Shown in pieces: positions 8,420 through 16,384 of a stretch of DNA of 26,023 nucleotides. Source of the stretch: DTU013 sp964512095. GTDB lineage: Bacteria; Bacillota; Clostridia; Acetivibrionales; DTU013. A model generated the notes under the pieces. It was not told the DNA's origin and ran no database searches. It saw only the letters and a list, made by a program, of their open reading frames with translations. The stretch is taken from positions 1-26,023 of the forward strand of contig CAZEIH010000037.1 of assembly GCA_964512095.1 (NCBI GenBank), read 5' to 3'. Numbering within the stretch: the first letter of the stretch is position 1; each line of letters starts with the position of its first letter. A program made the position numbers and the translations under genes.

Positions 8420-9457
8420 ATGAAAAAAATTATTGCGCTATTTTTATGCTTTATTCTTGCTTTGCTAATGCTGACAGCTTGTGGTCAGGAAAATCAGACA
8501 GGTCAGGACAATCAGGCAGGAGGAACTGGCAGCGAACTTAAGACGGGACTTGCGGTTATTTCATCAGTTTCATCATCAGCTGATGCAGGGGAGAAGGATG
8601 GAGTTGCACAGATAGACTCGTCAGTAGTGGCAGTCACGGTAGATGCAGATGGAAGGATCACAAACTGCAAGATAGATGCTGCCCAGACAAGGGTTAATTT
8701 TTCGGAGACAGGAAAGATACTAACTCCCCTAAATACAGTTTTCAGCACCAAGCAGGAACGGAATACTGAGTATGGAATGGCGAAGGCCTCGTCAATTAAG
8801 AAGGAGTGGTTTGAACAGGCTAATGCTTTTGCAGCTTATGTAACAGGTAAGACTCTTGACGAAGTAAAGGGAATAGCTTTAAATGAATCGGGCGTACCTA
8901 CAGCGCCAGAGCTTACGTCTTCTGTAACCATACATGTTAGTGACTATATTGCTGCCGTTGAGAAAGCAGTAATAAATGCTCAGGCTCTTGGAGCAAAGAA
9001 AGGCGATAAGCTGGGACTTGGAATAGTAACTACTATAAAAAATTCTAAGGATGCAACGGCTGATAGGGAAGGTGTGGCTCAGGCTTATTCGATGTATACT
9101 GCAGCTACCTTTGGAGCTGACGGAAAAGTCACAAGCAGTATTATCGATGGTTCACAGTCAGATGTCAAATTTACAACTGAAGGTAAGCTGACACTAGACA
9201 CAAAGACAGCAGAATTGAAAACCAAGAATGAGCTGGGTGATTTATATAGTATGAGGAAGGCATCATCCATAAAGAAGGAATGGAATGAACAGGCTGCTGC
9301 CTTTGCAAAATATGCTACTGGCAAGTCGATAAATGACATCAAAGGAATTGCGTTGAAGGAAGGCGTTCCTACTGATGTTGAGCTTTCAAGCTCTGTAACA
9401 ATTCATGTAACAGATTTTCTAACTATATTAGAAAAGGCTTCACAGAATGCTAATTAG
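8420..9457 (+). CDS. pplA: Flavin-binding lipoprotein with two FMN domains (PplA-like)
   Basis: Surface lipoprotein expected to carry covalent FMN and pass electrons from the membrane to outside acceptors. The signal peptide ends in the lipobox LTAC with Cys21. The mature part is an internal duplication: residues about 40-185 and 190-345 share GVAQ, DADGRIT/GADGKVT, KASSIKKEW, EQA, AFA, TGK and KGIAL. Each half ends with a likely ApbE site, ELTSSVT (Thr170) and ELSSSVT (Thr327), a variant of the usual Asp-x-x-Ser/Thr-Gly-Ala-Ser/Thr. GGAGGA at 8407-8412 sits seven bases before ATG8420; ATG8402 is rejected because it precedes this site. An ApbE gene follows, as required for flavinylation. Confidence 0.86.
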   Translation: MKKIIALFLCFILALLMLTACGQENQTGQDNQAGGTGSELKTGLAVISSVSSSADAGEKDGVAQIDSSVVAVTVDADGRITNCKIDAAQTRVNFSETGKILTPLNTVFSTKQERNTEYGMAKASSIKKEWFEQANAFAAYVTGKTLDEVKGIALNESGVPTAPELTSSVTIHVSDYIAAVEKAVINAQALGAKKGDKLGLGIVTTIKNSKDATADREGVAQAYSMYTAATFGADGKVTSSIIDGSQSDVKFTTEGKLTLDTKTAELKTKNELGDLYSMRKASSIKKEWNEQAAAFAKYATGKSINDIKGIALKEGVPTDVELSSSVTIHVTDFLTILEKASQNAN

Positions 9458-9499
9458 GAACGAAAATAGAATTCATTAAAAATTTGTGATAATATTTAT

Positions 9500-9533
9500 C
9501 AAAGAGGCACTGAAATTGCCTCTTTGATTTTGT
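9500..9533 (+). terminator. Rho-independent terminator after pplA
   Basis: CAAAGAGGCA (9500-9509) pairs perfectly with TGCCTCTTTG (9517-9526) across a 7-base loop and is followed by a T-rich tail. It sits between pplA and the flavin transferase gene and would reduce the downstream transcript unless read through. Confidence 0.88.
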
Positions 9534-9553
9534 TTTGAAATGGTGCTATAGGA

Positions 9554-10669
9554 ATGAATGAAATAAAATACTGGATCATGAACAAAACATGCTTATTTAG
9601 AACAATAAAAAAACACAGTAGTATAATACAGCAGACATGCGTATTGCTTGTTGTTGTAGTCTTGGCGCTGAATACCACTGCCTGCGGATTAAATAAGCCT
9701 ACGCGTTATGAAGCTACCTTCTTGCGTCTTTTTGACACAAAGACTACGATTATTGCATATACAGACGACAAGGAGGAATTCGCAAGACACTCCCAGTTGA
9801 TTTATGACAGTCTGAGTGAATACCATCAGCTTTATGATATATATAACAGCTATGAGGGTATTAACAATTTGAAAAGTGTGAATGAGCAGGCCGGCAAGGT
9901 GCCTGTGAAGGTAGACAGAAGAATAATTGATCTTTTGAAATTTTCAAAGCTGTGGTATGACAAAACAGATGGAAATGTGAATATTGCATATGGTGCAGTT
10001 CTAAGTATTTGGCATGATTATCGCAAAAAGGGAATAGAGGCTCCGGATTCGGCAGAATTGCCTCCAATGGATAGTCTAGCTGAAGCGGCAAAGCATACGG
10101 ACATTAACAGCATTATTATTAATGAAGAAGAGTCCACTGTTTATCTGAAGGATGCCGGAATGCGTCTTGATGTTGGAGCGATAGCTAAGGGCTATGCTAC
10201 CGAACAGGTATGTCAACTTGCCATAAAAAACGGTTTTACATCAGGTCTGATAAGCGTGGGAGGTAATGTCAGGGCTATAGGCTTTAAGGCATTGAACAGT
10301 CAGCCTTGGAATGTGGGTATACAAAACCCTGAAATAGAGTCGAAGCTGCCAGATTTGCATATTTTGGATATTACAGATGCATCCCTTGTTACAAGCGGAA
10401 TATATGAAAGATACTATACCGTGAATGGGATTGATTATCACCATATAATCGACTCTGATACCATGTTTCCTTCTGTTGAATACAAGTCGGTTTCAATAAT
10501 CAGTAAGGATTCTGGTGTTGCAGATGCCCTTTCTACAGCGATTTTTAATATGGATATTGAAGATGGGATGGGATTCATTGAGGAGTTGGAGGATGTGGAA
10601 GCCTTTTGGGTGTTAAAAAATGGAGAGCAAAGGTTTTCAAGCCATTTTGTGGACTATATTAGGAATTAG
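9554..10669 (+). CDS. fmnB: FAD:protein FMN transferase, ApbE family lipoprotein (FmnB-like)
   Basis: Cleaves FAD and attaches FMN to a Ser/Thr of a target protein outside the membrane; the obvious target is the two-domain lipoprotein just upstream. Family motifs are visible: DVGAIAKGYATEQV, ISVGGNVRAIG, TSGIYERYYTVNGIDYHHII and the Mg-binding end ADALSTAIFNMD. The N-terminus has a basic start, a hydrophobic run and a lipobox TTAC with Cys44, so it is membrane-anchored. At 371 residues it is close to family size. The start is uncertain: no strong ribosome binding site precedes ATG9554, and ATG9578 would give a more usual signal peptide length. It is separated from pplA by a terminator. Confidence 0.88.
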   Translation: MNEIKYWIMNKTCLFRTIKKHSSIIQQTCVLLVVVVLALNTTACGLNKPTRYEATFLRLFDTKTTIIAYTDDKEEFARHSQLIYDSLSEYHQLYDIYNSYEGINNLKSVNEQAGKVPVKVDRRIIDLLKFSKLWYDKTDGNVNIAYGAVLSIWHDYRKKGIEAPDSAELPPMDSLAEAAKHTDINSIIINEEESTVYLKDAGMRLDVGAIAKGYATEQVCQLAIKNGFTSGLISVGGNVRAIGFKALNSQPWNVGIQNPEIESKLPDLHILDITDASLVTSGIYERYYTVNGIDYHHIIDSDTMFPSVEYKSVSIISKDSGVADALSTAIFNMDIEDGMGFIEELEDVEAFWVLKNGEQRFSSHFVDYIRN

Positions 10670-10684
10670 GGGTATTGTTATAAA

Positions 10685-10728
10685 AACCTTATTTATTGGG
10701 TAATGCTAATCAGTATAAGGATGTTTTT
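10685..10728 (+). terminator. Terminator after fmnB
   Basis: CCTTAT (10687-10692) pairs with ATAAGG (10715-10720) and a run of six T's follows at 10724-10729. The loop is large, so strength is uncertain, but the position after the last cluster gene fits. Confidence 0.55.
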
Positions 10729-10799
10729 TGTGCAATTTGATTAAACTTTTGTTGAATTTTAGATGATTTGCATCAAGTATACAAAATACAAAAAAACTA

Positions 10800-10827
10800 T
10801 TTAATAAAAAATATATTGTGTTATAAT
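10800..10827 (+). promoter_or_regulatory. Promoter of ppdK (extended -10)
   Basis: TATAAT at 10822-10827 is preceded by TGT at 10819-10821, an extended -10. The -35 is weak (TTTAAT at 10800-10805, spacer 16). It leaves an mRNA leader of about 70 bases before ppdK, in which I see no riboswitch-like fold. Confidence 0.65.
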
Positions 10828-10902
10828 GATATGGGAATTTTCAGGTATATTTTTCTTATTAATTAGGATACATATCAATAATATACATAAATGGAGGTTT
10901 AT

Positions 10903-13527
10903 ATGTCGAAATTTGTTTATTTATTTAGTGAGGGTAATGCCTCAATGAAAAACTTGCTAGGAGGCAAGGGCGCAAATTTGGCGGAGATGACAAGTCTTGG
11001 ATTACCAGTGCCTAGAGGCTTTACAGTTACAACAGAAGCCTGTACCCAGTATTATAAGGATGGAAAGGCGATTTCCAAAGATATCGAGGATCAGATATAC
11101 ACAGCCCTTGCAGGCGCAGAAAAGGTAGTCGGCAAAAAGTTCGGCGATCCTTCAAATCCGTTTTTAGTATCGGTAAGATCAGGCGCAAGAGCTTCTATGC
11201 CTGGCATGATGGACACCATACTGAACCTGGGGCTCAATGATATTGTTGTTGAGGGTCTTGCTAAGCTGACAGATAATCCAAGATTCGCATATGACAGCTA
11301 TAGAAGATTTATCCAGATGTTCAGTGATGTTGTTATGGAAGTTGAAAAGTCTAAATTTGACGCTATACTTGATAAGGCGAAGAAGGACAAGGGTGCACAG
11401 CTTGATACTGATCTGACAGCTGATGACCTTAAGGAGATAGTCAAAGTATATAAGGAACTTTTCAAAAACGAAAAAGGCTTTGAGTTCCCACAGGAACCTA
11501 AAGAACAGCTAATGGAAGCTATTAAAGCAGTATTCCGTTCATGGGACAACCCAAGGGCGATAATTTACAGAAGGCTCAATGATATTCCTGGAGATTGGGG
11601 CACTGCAGTCAATGTACAGGAAATGGTTTACGGAAACATGGGTAACGATTCAGGAACAGGCGTTGCATTTACTAGAAATCCTGCAACAGGTGAGAAAAAG
11701 CTTTACGGTGAATTCTTGATGAATGCGCAGGGCGAAGACGTTGTTGCTGGTATCAGAACACCTCAGACAATTGATAAGATGAATGAAATCAATCCTGCAG
11801 CATATCAGCAGTTTGTACAGATTGCCGATACTCTAGAGAAGCATTATAGGGATATGCAGGACATGGAATTTACTATCGAGAAGGGCAAGCTGTTCATGCT
11901 TCAGACAAGAAGTGGTAAAAGGACTGCAGCAGCAGCTTTGAAGATTGCTGTGGATCTGGTTAGCGAAGGAATGGCTACCAAAGAGGAAGCTATTCTGAAG
12001 GTTGATCCTAAGCAGTTGGATGCTCTGCTCCATCCTAATTTCCAACCTAAGGCTCTTAAAGATGCAACTATTGTTGCAAAAGGACTTCCCGCATCTCCAG
12101 GTGCTGCTACAGGTAAGGTGTTCTTCAAGGCAGAGGATGCTGTTGAAGCATTCAATAACGGAGAGAAGAAAGTAATCCTTGTTAGACTAGAGACTTCACC
12201 TGAAGATATTGAAGGCATGCATGTTTCACAGGGTATACTGACAGGCAGAGGCGGCATGACCTCCCATGCAGCAGTTGTTGCACGCGGAATGGGAACTTGC
12301 TGCGTTGCAGGCTGTAGTGATGTTAAGATACATGAAGGCGAAGGATATTTTACTGATAGAAATGGAAAGAAATATGTGAAAGGCGATTGGATTTCTCTTG
12401 ATGGCTCCACAGGTAATGTTTACGGTGAGCAGTTGCCAACAGTTGATCCTGAAATGACCGGTGACTTTTCAACGTTTATGTCATGGGCAGATGAGATCAG
12501 GGTATTAAAGGTCAGGGCTAATGCAGATTCTCCAAATGATGCTGCTGTAGCATTAAAGTTTGGTGCTGAGGGAATAGGACTGTGCCGTACTGAGCATATG
12601 TTCTTTGAAGCCGACAGGATACCTGCTTTCAGGCGAATGATAGTTTCAAGCAGTGTTGAGCAGAGGAAGAAGGCTCTTGATAATATCCTTCCTGTTCAGA
12701 GAAATGACTTTGAAGGACTCTTTACAGAGATGAAGGGCTATCCAGTTACCATCAGGTTGCTGGATCCTCCGCTACACGAGTTCCTTCCCCAGGAGCCTGC
12801 AGACATCGATGCATTGGCTAAGGAGTTGGGAATCTCTTCTGAGGAGCTTAAGAGCATCGTAAAGAGCCTCCACGAGCTCAACCCGATGATGGGACATAGA
12901 GGCTGCCGTTTGGCTGTTTCGTATCCTGAAATCGCCGAGATGCAGACAAGGGCTATTATAGAGGCGGCTATTAATGTAAATAAGAAGGGCATGAGTATAG
13001 TTCCAGAAATAATGATTCCGCTGGTTTGTGAAATCAAGGAGCTGAAATTTGTAAAGGATATCATCACAAGCACAGCTGATTCAATAATCAAGGAAGCAGG
13101 CGTGAACCTTGAGTACTCAGTGGGTACAATGATAGAAATCCCAAGAGCAGCTCTTCTTGCTGACGAGATTGCAACTGAAGCTGAGTTCTTCTCCTTTGGC
13201 ACCAATGACTTGACTCAGATGACTTATGGTCTGAGCCGTGACGATGCTGGCAGAATTTTGGATGATTACTATCAGGCGAAGATATTTGAATCAGATCCGA
13301 CAGCTAGGATTGACCAGAATGGTGTTGGCAAGCTGATGAAGATGGCAGTTGCAGGCGGTAAAGCAACAAGACCTGACATCAAGCTTGGTATATGTGGAGA
13401 GCATGGCGGCGATCCATCCTCTGTAGAGTTCTGCCACCAAATTGGCTTGAGCTATGTATCGTGTTCACCCTTCCGTGTACCGATAGCCAGACTGGCAGCA
13501 GCCCAGGCGGTTGTTAAGGAAAAGTAG
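10903..13527 (+). CDS. ppdK: Pyruvate, phosphate dikinase
   Basis: Interconverts PEP + AMP + PPi and pyruvate + ATP + Pi; in many anaerobic clostridia it works in the glycolytic direction beside or instead of pyruvate kinase. The N-terminal nucleotide-binding domain starts FSEGNASMKNLLGGKGANLAEM. The swivelling domain has GGMTSHAAVVARGMG with the phospho-His at residue 455, the number known for the Clostridium symbiosum enzyme. The C-terminal TIM barrel holds IGLCRTEHMF, FFSFGTNDLTQMTYG and ICGEHGGDP. At 875 residues it matches the family. GGAGG at 10893-10897 is five bases before ATG10903; ATG10891 overlaps that site and is rejected. It has its own promoter and terminator. Confidence 0.96.
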   Translation: MSKFVYLFSEGNASMKNLLGGKGANLAEMTSLGLPVPRGFTVTTEACTQYYKDGKAISKDIEDQIYTALAGAEKVVGKKFGDPSNPFLVSVRSGARASMPGMMDTILNLGLNDIVVEGLAKLTDNPRFAYDSYRRFIQMFSDVVMEVEKSKFDAILDKAKKDKGAQLDTDLTADDLKEIVKVYKELFKNEKGFEFPQEPKEQLMEAIKAVFRSWDNPRAIIYRRLNDIPGDWGTAVNVQEMVYGNMGNDSGTGVAFTRNPATGEKKLYGEFLMNAQGEDVVAGIRTPQTIDKMNEINPAAYQQFVQIADTLEKHYRDMQDMEFTIEKGKLFMLQTRSGKRTAAAALKIAVDLVSEGMATKEEAILKVDPKQLDALLHPNFQPKALKDATIVAKGLPASPGAATGKVFFKAEDAVEAFNNGEKKVILVRLETSPEDIEGMHVSQGILTGRGGMTSHAAVVARGMGTCCVAGCSDVKIHEGEGYFTDRNGKKYVKGDWISLDGSTGNVYGEQLPTVDPEMTGDFSTFMSWADEIRVLKVRANADSPNDAAVALKFGAEGIGLCRTEHMFFEADRIPAFRRMIVSSSVEQRKKALDNILPVQRNDFEGLFTEMKGYPVTIRLLDPPLHEFLPQEPADIDALAKELGISSEELKSIVKSLHELNPMMGHRGCRLAVSYPEIAEMQTRAIIEAAINVNKKGMSIVPEIMIPLVCEIKELKFVKDIITSTADSIIKEAGVNLEYSVGTMIEIPRAALLADEIATEAEFFSFGTNDLTQMTYGLSRDDAGRILDDYYQAKIFESDPTARIDQNGVGKLMKMAVAGGKATRPDIKLGICGEHGGDPSSVEFCHQIGLSYVSCSPFRVPIARLAAAQAVVKEK

Positions 13528-13624
13528 TCTAACTGGGTCAGAAGTAAGATAAATGAGTATGAGCAAGGCCCAGGTTGTGATATACCAACGAATTGAATAG
13601 AATCCAGACAAATGAAATATCTTG

Positions 13625-13670
13625 AAAAATCCTGCAGGAGCATTTAGAATGACTCATGTAGGATTTTTTT
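13625..13670 (+). terminator. Terminator of ppdK
   Basis: AAAAATCCTGCA (13625-13636) pairs with TGTAGGATTTTT (13657-13668) with one G-T wobble, followed by further T's to 13670. The repeat copy B starts in this T-tract. Confidence 0.8.
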
Positions 13671-13792
13671 ATCTATGTCTTCAGAAGACGCTGACCTCTA
13701 TAGGTCGGCGATGAATGAAGACGAATTAATTAACTTCCTTGGTTAGGTGGAGTTCAGTCTCCAGCTGACTCCTTGAGCGAAGCGAATTGACT
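13668..13792 (+). repeat. Terminator-linked repeat, copy B (full length)
   Basis: Full 125-base copy, differing from the copy at 22207-22331 at about nine positions, six of them clustered in the left arm of the first stem. That cluster partly breaks the 21-bp hairpin seen in copy C, while the right arm is unchanged. The second stem has one mismatch. It starts in the T-tract of the ppdK terminator. Confidence 0.92.
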
Positions 13793-13882
13793 ACACTTAT
13801 TTATTTGTTTTCCGATATAAAGAATATGGAAACAGAAAAGTATTTTATCTGAAACATTAAAAATATGAGAGTAAAGGTAACT

Positions 13883-16315
13883 ATGATATTATCTGGTTTC
13901 TACAAAAACAAAATAGGTGGGAGATCCAAATCATTTTCTATAAGCATAATCGCTAAATTTTTGATTACAGTGCTTCTATTAACATTGATGTATTCCATTC
14001 ATATACAAACAGTTTTAGCAACGAGCTATAATTTTAGTTCGAAAACCATATTGGTAATTCATTCATACAATGAAGGGTTTCAATGGACCAGCCGTCAGAA
14101 TGACGGTATCCTTGACAAGCTGCAAAATGCAGATGGGATGTTTGAAATACATGTTGAGTATATGGATTGGAAAAATTACCCTGAGGAAGAGGAGATAGAA
14201 CGATTTGCAGTTAGAATGGCCGATAAATATGCCTCGAAGAAGATAGATATCATCATTACTACAGATGATGCAGCTCTTGAATTTGCATTAAACAATAGAG
14301 CTGAATTATTTTCTGACGCCCCTATTGTTTTCTCAGGGGTCAATGAAAAAGGGGCAGAAGCAATAACAAAGGGTAAGACAGCAGTTACAGGTGTAATTGA
14401 AGAGATGGATGTTACTGGGACAGTAGAGGCGGCACTGATGATAAAGCCGGGCATAAGAGATATATATCTGTTGTTTGATAATACTGAGAGTGGCCTTACT
14501 ACAGGAGAGATAGCTATGGAAGCTATTCATAGATACAACCCTTTGATTAGAGTTATACCTCTTAATAATAAAAGAATTGATGAAATGCTTCATATTTTGA
14601 GCAATGCCAACGATGACAGTTTCGTAATATGTACAACCTATACCGCCAGCAGGAATGGATACATAATGGGGCTGGAATATATGAGCCGCGTATTATGCGA
14701 AAGCTCGAGGGTGCCGGTGTTTCACCTGTATGAGCTGGGTGTTGGAAATGGGGCGGTAGGCGGAAGTATTGTTATGGGCAGGGTTCAGGGAGAGGAAGCG
14801 GCGGAGAAGGCACTAAGAGTTCTTGACGACGAGGACATTTCACAGATCCATTACAGCAAGCTGCCAACCAAATTTGTGTTTGACTACAAGGTGCTTAAGC
14901 GGTTTTCAATTAGTATGGACAGGCTTCCTGAAGGGAGCGAGGTTATCAATAAACCATATTCCCATCTTGTGAAATATCAAAATGTTATTTTGACTGCAGT
15001 GATCATTATTGTGATGCTTTTAATCTTTATTACTATTCTTATATTTTACCTAAAACGGCTACATGCTATGAGAAAAGAGCTTTCTCAGAGTAATATTAGG
15101 TTAACCGGCCTGTATGAGGATCTGACCGTTGCCAGCAAAAAGTTAAAAAAGCAGTATGACGAACTGGTTATAGTGCAGAATAATTTGAACAGTAGCGAGT
15201 ACAAGCTTGAGTTGATATTTGATAAAATGATTAATGGTTTTTTTATATTTGAGCCTGTATACAATTCTCAAAAAAGACTTATAGATATTCGTATATTGGT
15301 AGTTACGCCTGGGTTCTTTCAAAATATAGACATGAGCGAAAGGGATATAATTGGTAAGACTTGGGTGGAGGTGTTCGGCAGACCAAACAGTGATCTGGGC
15401 TATTTTGAAAATCTAATTGAAACCGGTAGAACAGGAAGGTTTGAGAGCTATGATCCTCTAAAGGATTTCTATTATTTGGTGGAACCTTTTTTGATTACTG
15501 AAAATCAGGTGGGTGTTATGTTTGAGAACATAACAGAATATAAGAAGGCGATACGAGAAGTAAAGAGACTGAATACGGATCTGGAAAAGCGCGTGGCAGA
15601 TAGGACTGCTAAGTTGCAGGAAGCAGTTGAAGAGTTGGAGTCATTCTCATGCTCTGTATCTCATGATTTGAAGTCACCGCTGAGGGCTGTCGATGGTTAT
15701 GTAAGTATTATGCTTGAGGATTTCGGTGAAAATCTGGATAGCGATGCTGTGCAGATGTTGAATAACATCAGTACGATCAGCAGAGATTCCATTGAAATGA
15801 TAAATAAGATACTACAGTATTCAAAGACGTCCAGGGCTGTTTTAAACAAGGAGAGGGTTAATGTTGAAGCAAAGATCATCAAGGTATTCGATGAACTAAA
15901 GCATATGTCACCTCACCGCGATGTTAAGCTCATAATTGAAACTGGCCTGCCGGATGTTTTTGTAGACCGTGTTCTTTTTGGACAGATGCTGCAGAACATT
16001 ATGTCTAATTCACTTAAATTTACTGAGGGCATAGAAAAGGCAGTTATTACTGTTGGCTGTACGATTACCGAGGACTACTTTGCTTTCTATATAAAGGACA
16101 ATGGTGTTGGCTTTGAGATGAAGTATTCCAGTAAGCTATTCGGTTTGTTCCAAAGGCTACATACGGCAGATGAATTTGAAGGGACCGGTATAGGGCTGGT
16201 AACTGTTAAGAAGATAATTGAGAAGCATGGCGGAAAAGTGTGGATAGAGAGCAAGGTCGACGAAGGAACTACTGTGTATTTTACGGTGCCAATCAATTCG
16301 CTTCAATCAATTTGA
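13883..16315 (+). CDS. Membrane sensor histidine kinase with periplasmic ABC substrate-binding-like sensor and PAS domain
   Basis: Two-component sensor. A signal/TM segment (about residues 15-40) is followed by an outside domain of some 320 residues resembling ABC-transporter substrate-binding sensors (ILVIHSYNEGFQWT, IIITTDDAALEFA, APIVFSGVNE). A second TM (VILTAVIIIVMLLIFITILI) lies near 370, then a coiled coil, a PAS-like domain and a second coiled coil. HisKA has SHDLKSPLRAV with phospho-acceptor His594. The ATPase domain has MLQNIMSNSLKFT, DNGVGF and GTGIGLVTVKK. All catalytic motifs look intact. I prefer ATG13883 (AAAGG just upstream) to ATG13865, without certainty. No response regulator is adjacent. 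The ligand cannot be read from the sequence. Confidence 0.85.
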   Translation: MILSGFYKNKIGGRSKSFSISIIAKFLITVLLLTLMYSIHIQTVLATSYNFSSKTILVIHSYNEGFQWTSRQNDGILDKLQNADGMFEIHVEYMDWKNYPEEEEIERFAVRMADKYASKKIDIIITTDDAALEFALNNRAELFSDAPIVFSGVNEKGAEAITKGKTAVTGVIEEMDVTGTVEAALMIKPGIRDIYLLFDNTESGLTTGEIAMEAIHRYNPLIRVIPLNNKRIDEMLHILSNANDDSFVICTTYTASRNGYIMGLEYMSRVLCESSRVPVFHLYELGVGNGAVGGSIVMGRVQGEEAAEKALRVLDDEDISQIHYSKLPTKFVFDYKVLKRFSISMDRLPEGSEVINKPYSHLVKYQNVILTAVIIIVMLLIFITILIFYLKRLHAMRKELSQSNIRLTGLYEDLTVASKKLKKQYDELVIVQNNLNSSEYKLELIFDKMINGFFIFEPVYNSQKRLIDIRILVVTPGFFQNIDMSERDIIGKTWVEVFGRPNSDLGYFENLIETGRTGRFESYDPLKDFYYLVEPFLITENQVGVMFENITEYKKAIREVKRLNTDLEKRVADRTAKLQEAVEELESFSCSVSHDLKSPLRAVDGYVSIMLEDFGENLDSDAVQMLNNISTISRDSIEMINKILQYSKTSRAVLNKERVNVEAKIIKVFDELKHMSPHRDVKLIIETGLPDVFVDRVLFGQMLQNIMSNSLKFTEGIEKAVITVGCTITEDYFAFYIKDNGVGFEMKYSSKLFGLFQRLHTADEFEGTGIGLVTVKKIIEKHGGKVWIESKVDEGTTVYFTVPINSLQSI

Positions 16316-16384
16316 CTTTTATTGTATGTGTGTAAATCAATGTTGTCGAGTTAAGTGAAACTAGAAAGGTGGTCGATGTAGTAT

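Larger units (their letters stand above)
13528..13882 (+). other. Gene-free stretch between ppdK and the histidine kinase
   Basis: These 355 bases contain no credible gene. They hold the ppdK terminator and repeat copy B. The last 90 bases are AT-rich and presumably hold the kinase promoter, but I find no convincing -35/-10 pair. Confidence 0.7.

Noticed and set aside
11901..12410. Long minus-strand frame inside ppdK
   Set aside because: It is a shadow of the ppdK coding region; no ribosome binding site or domain was seen.
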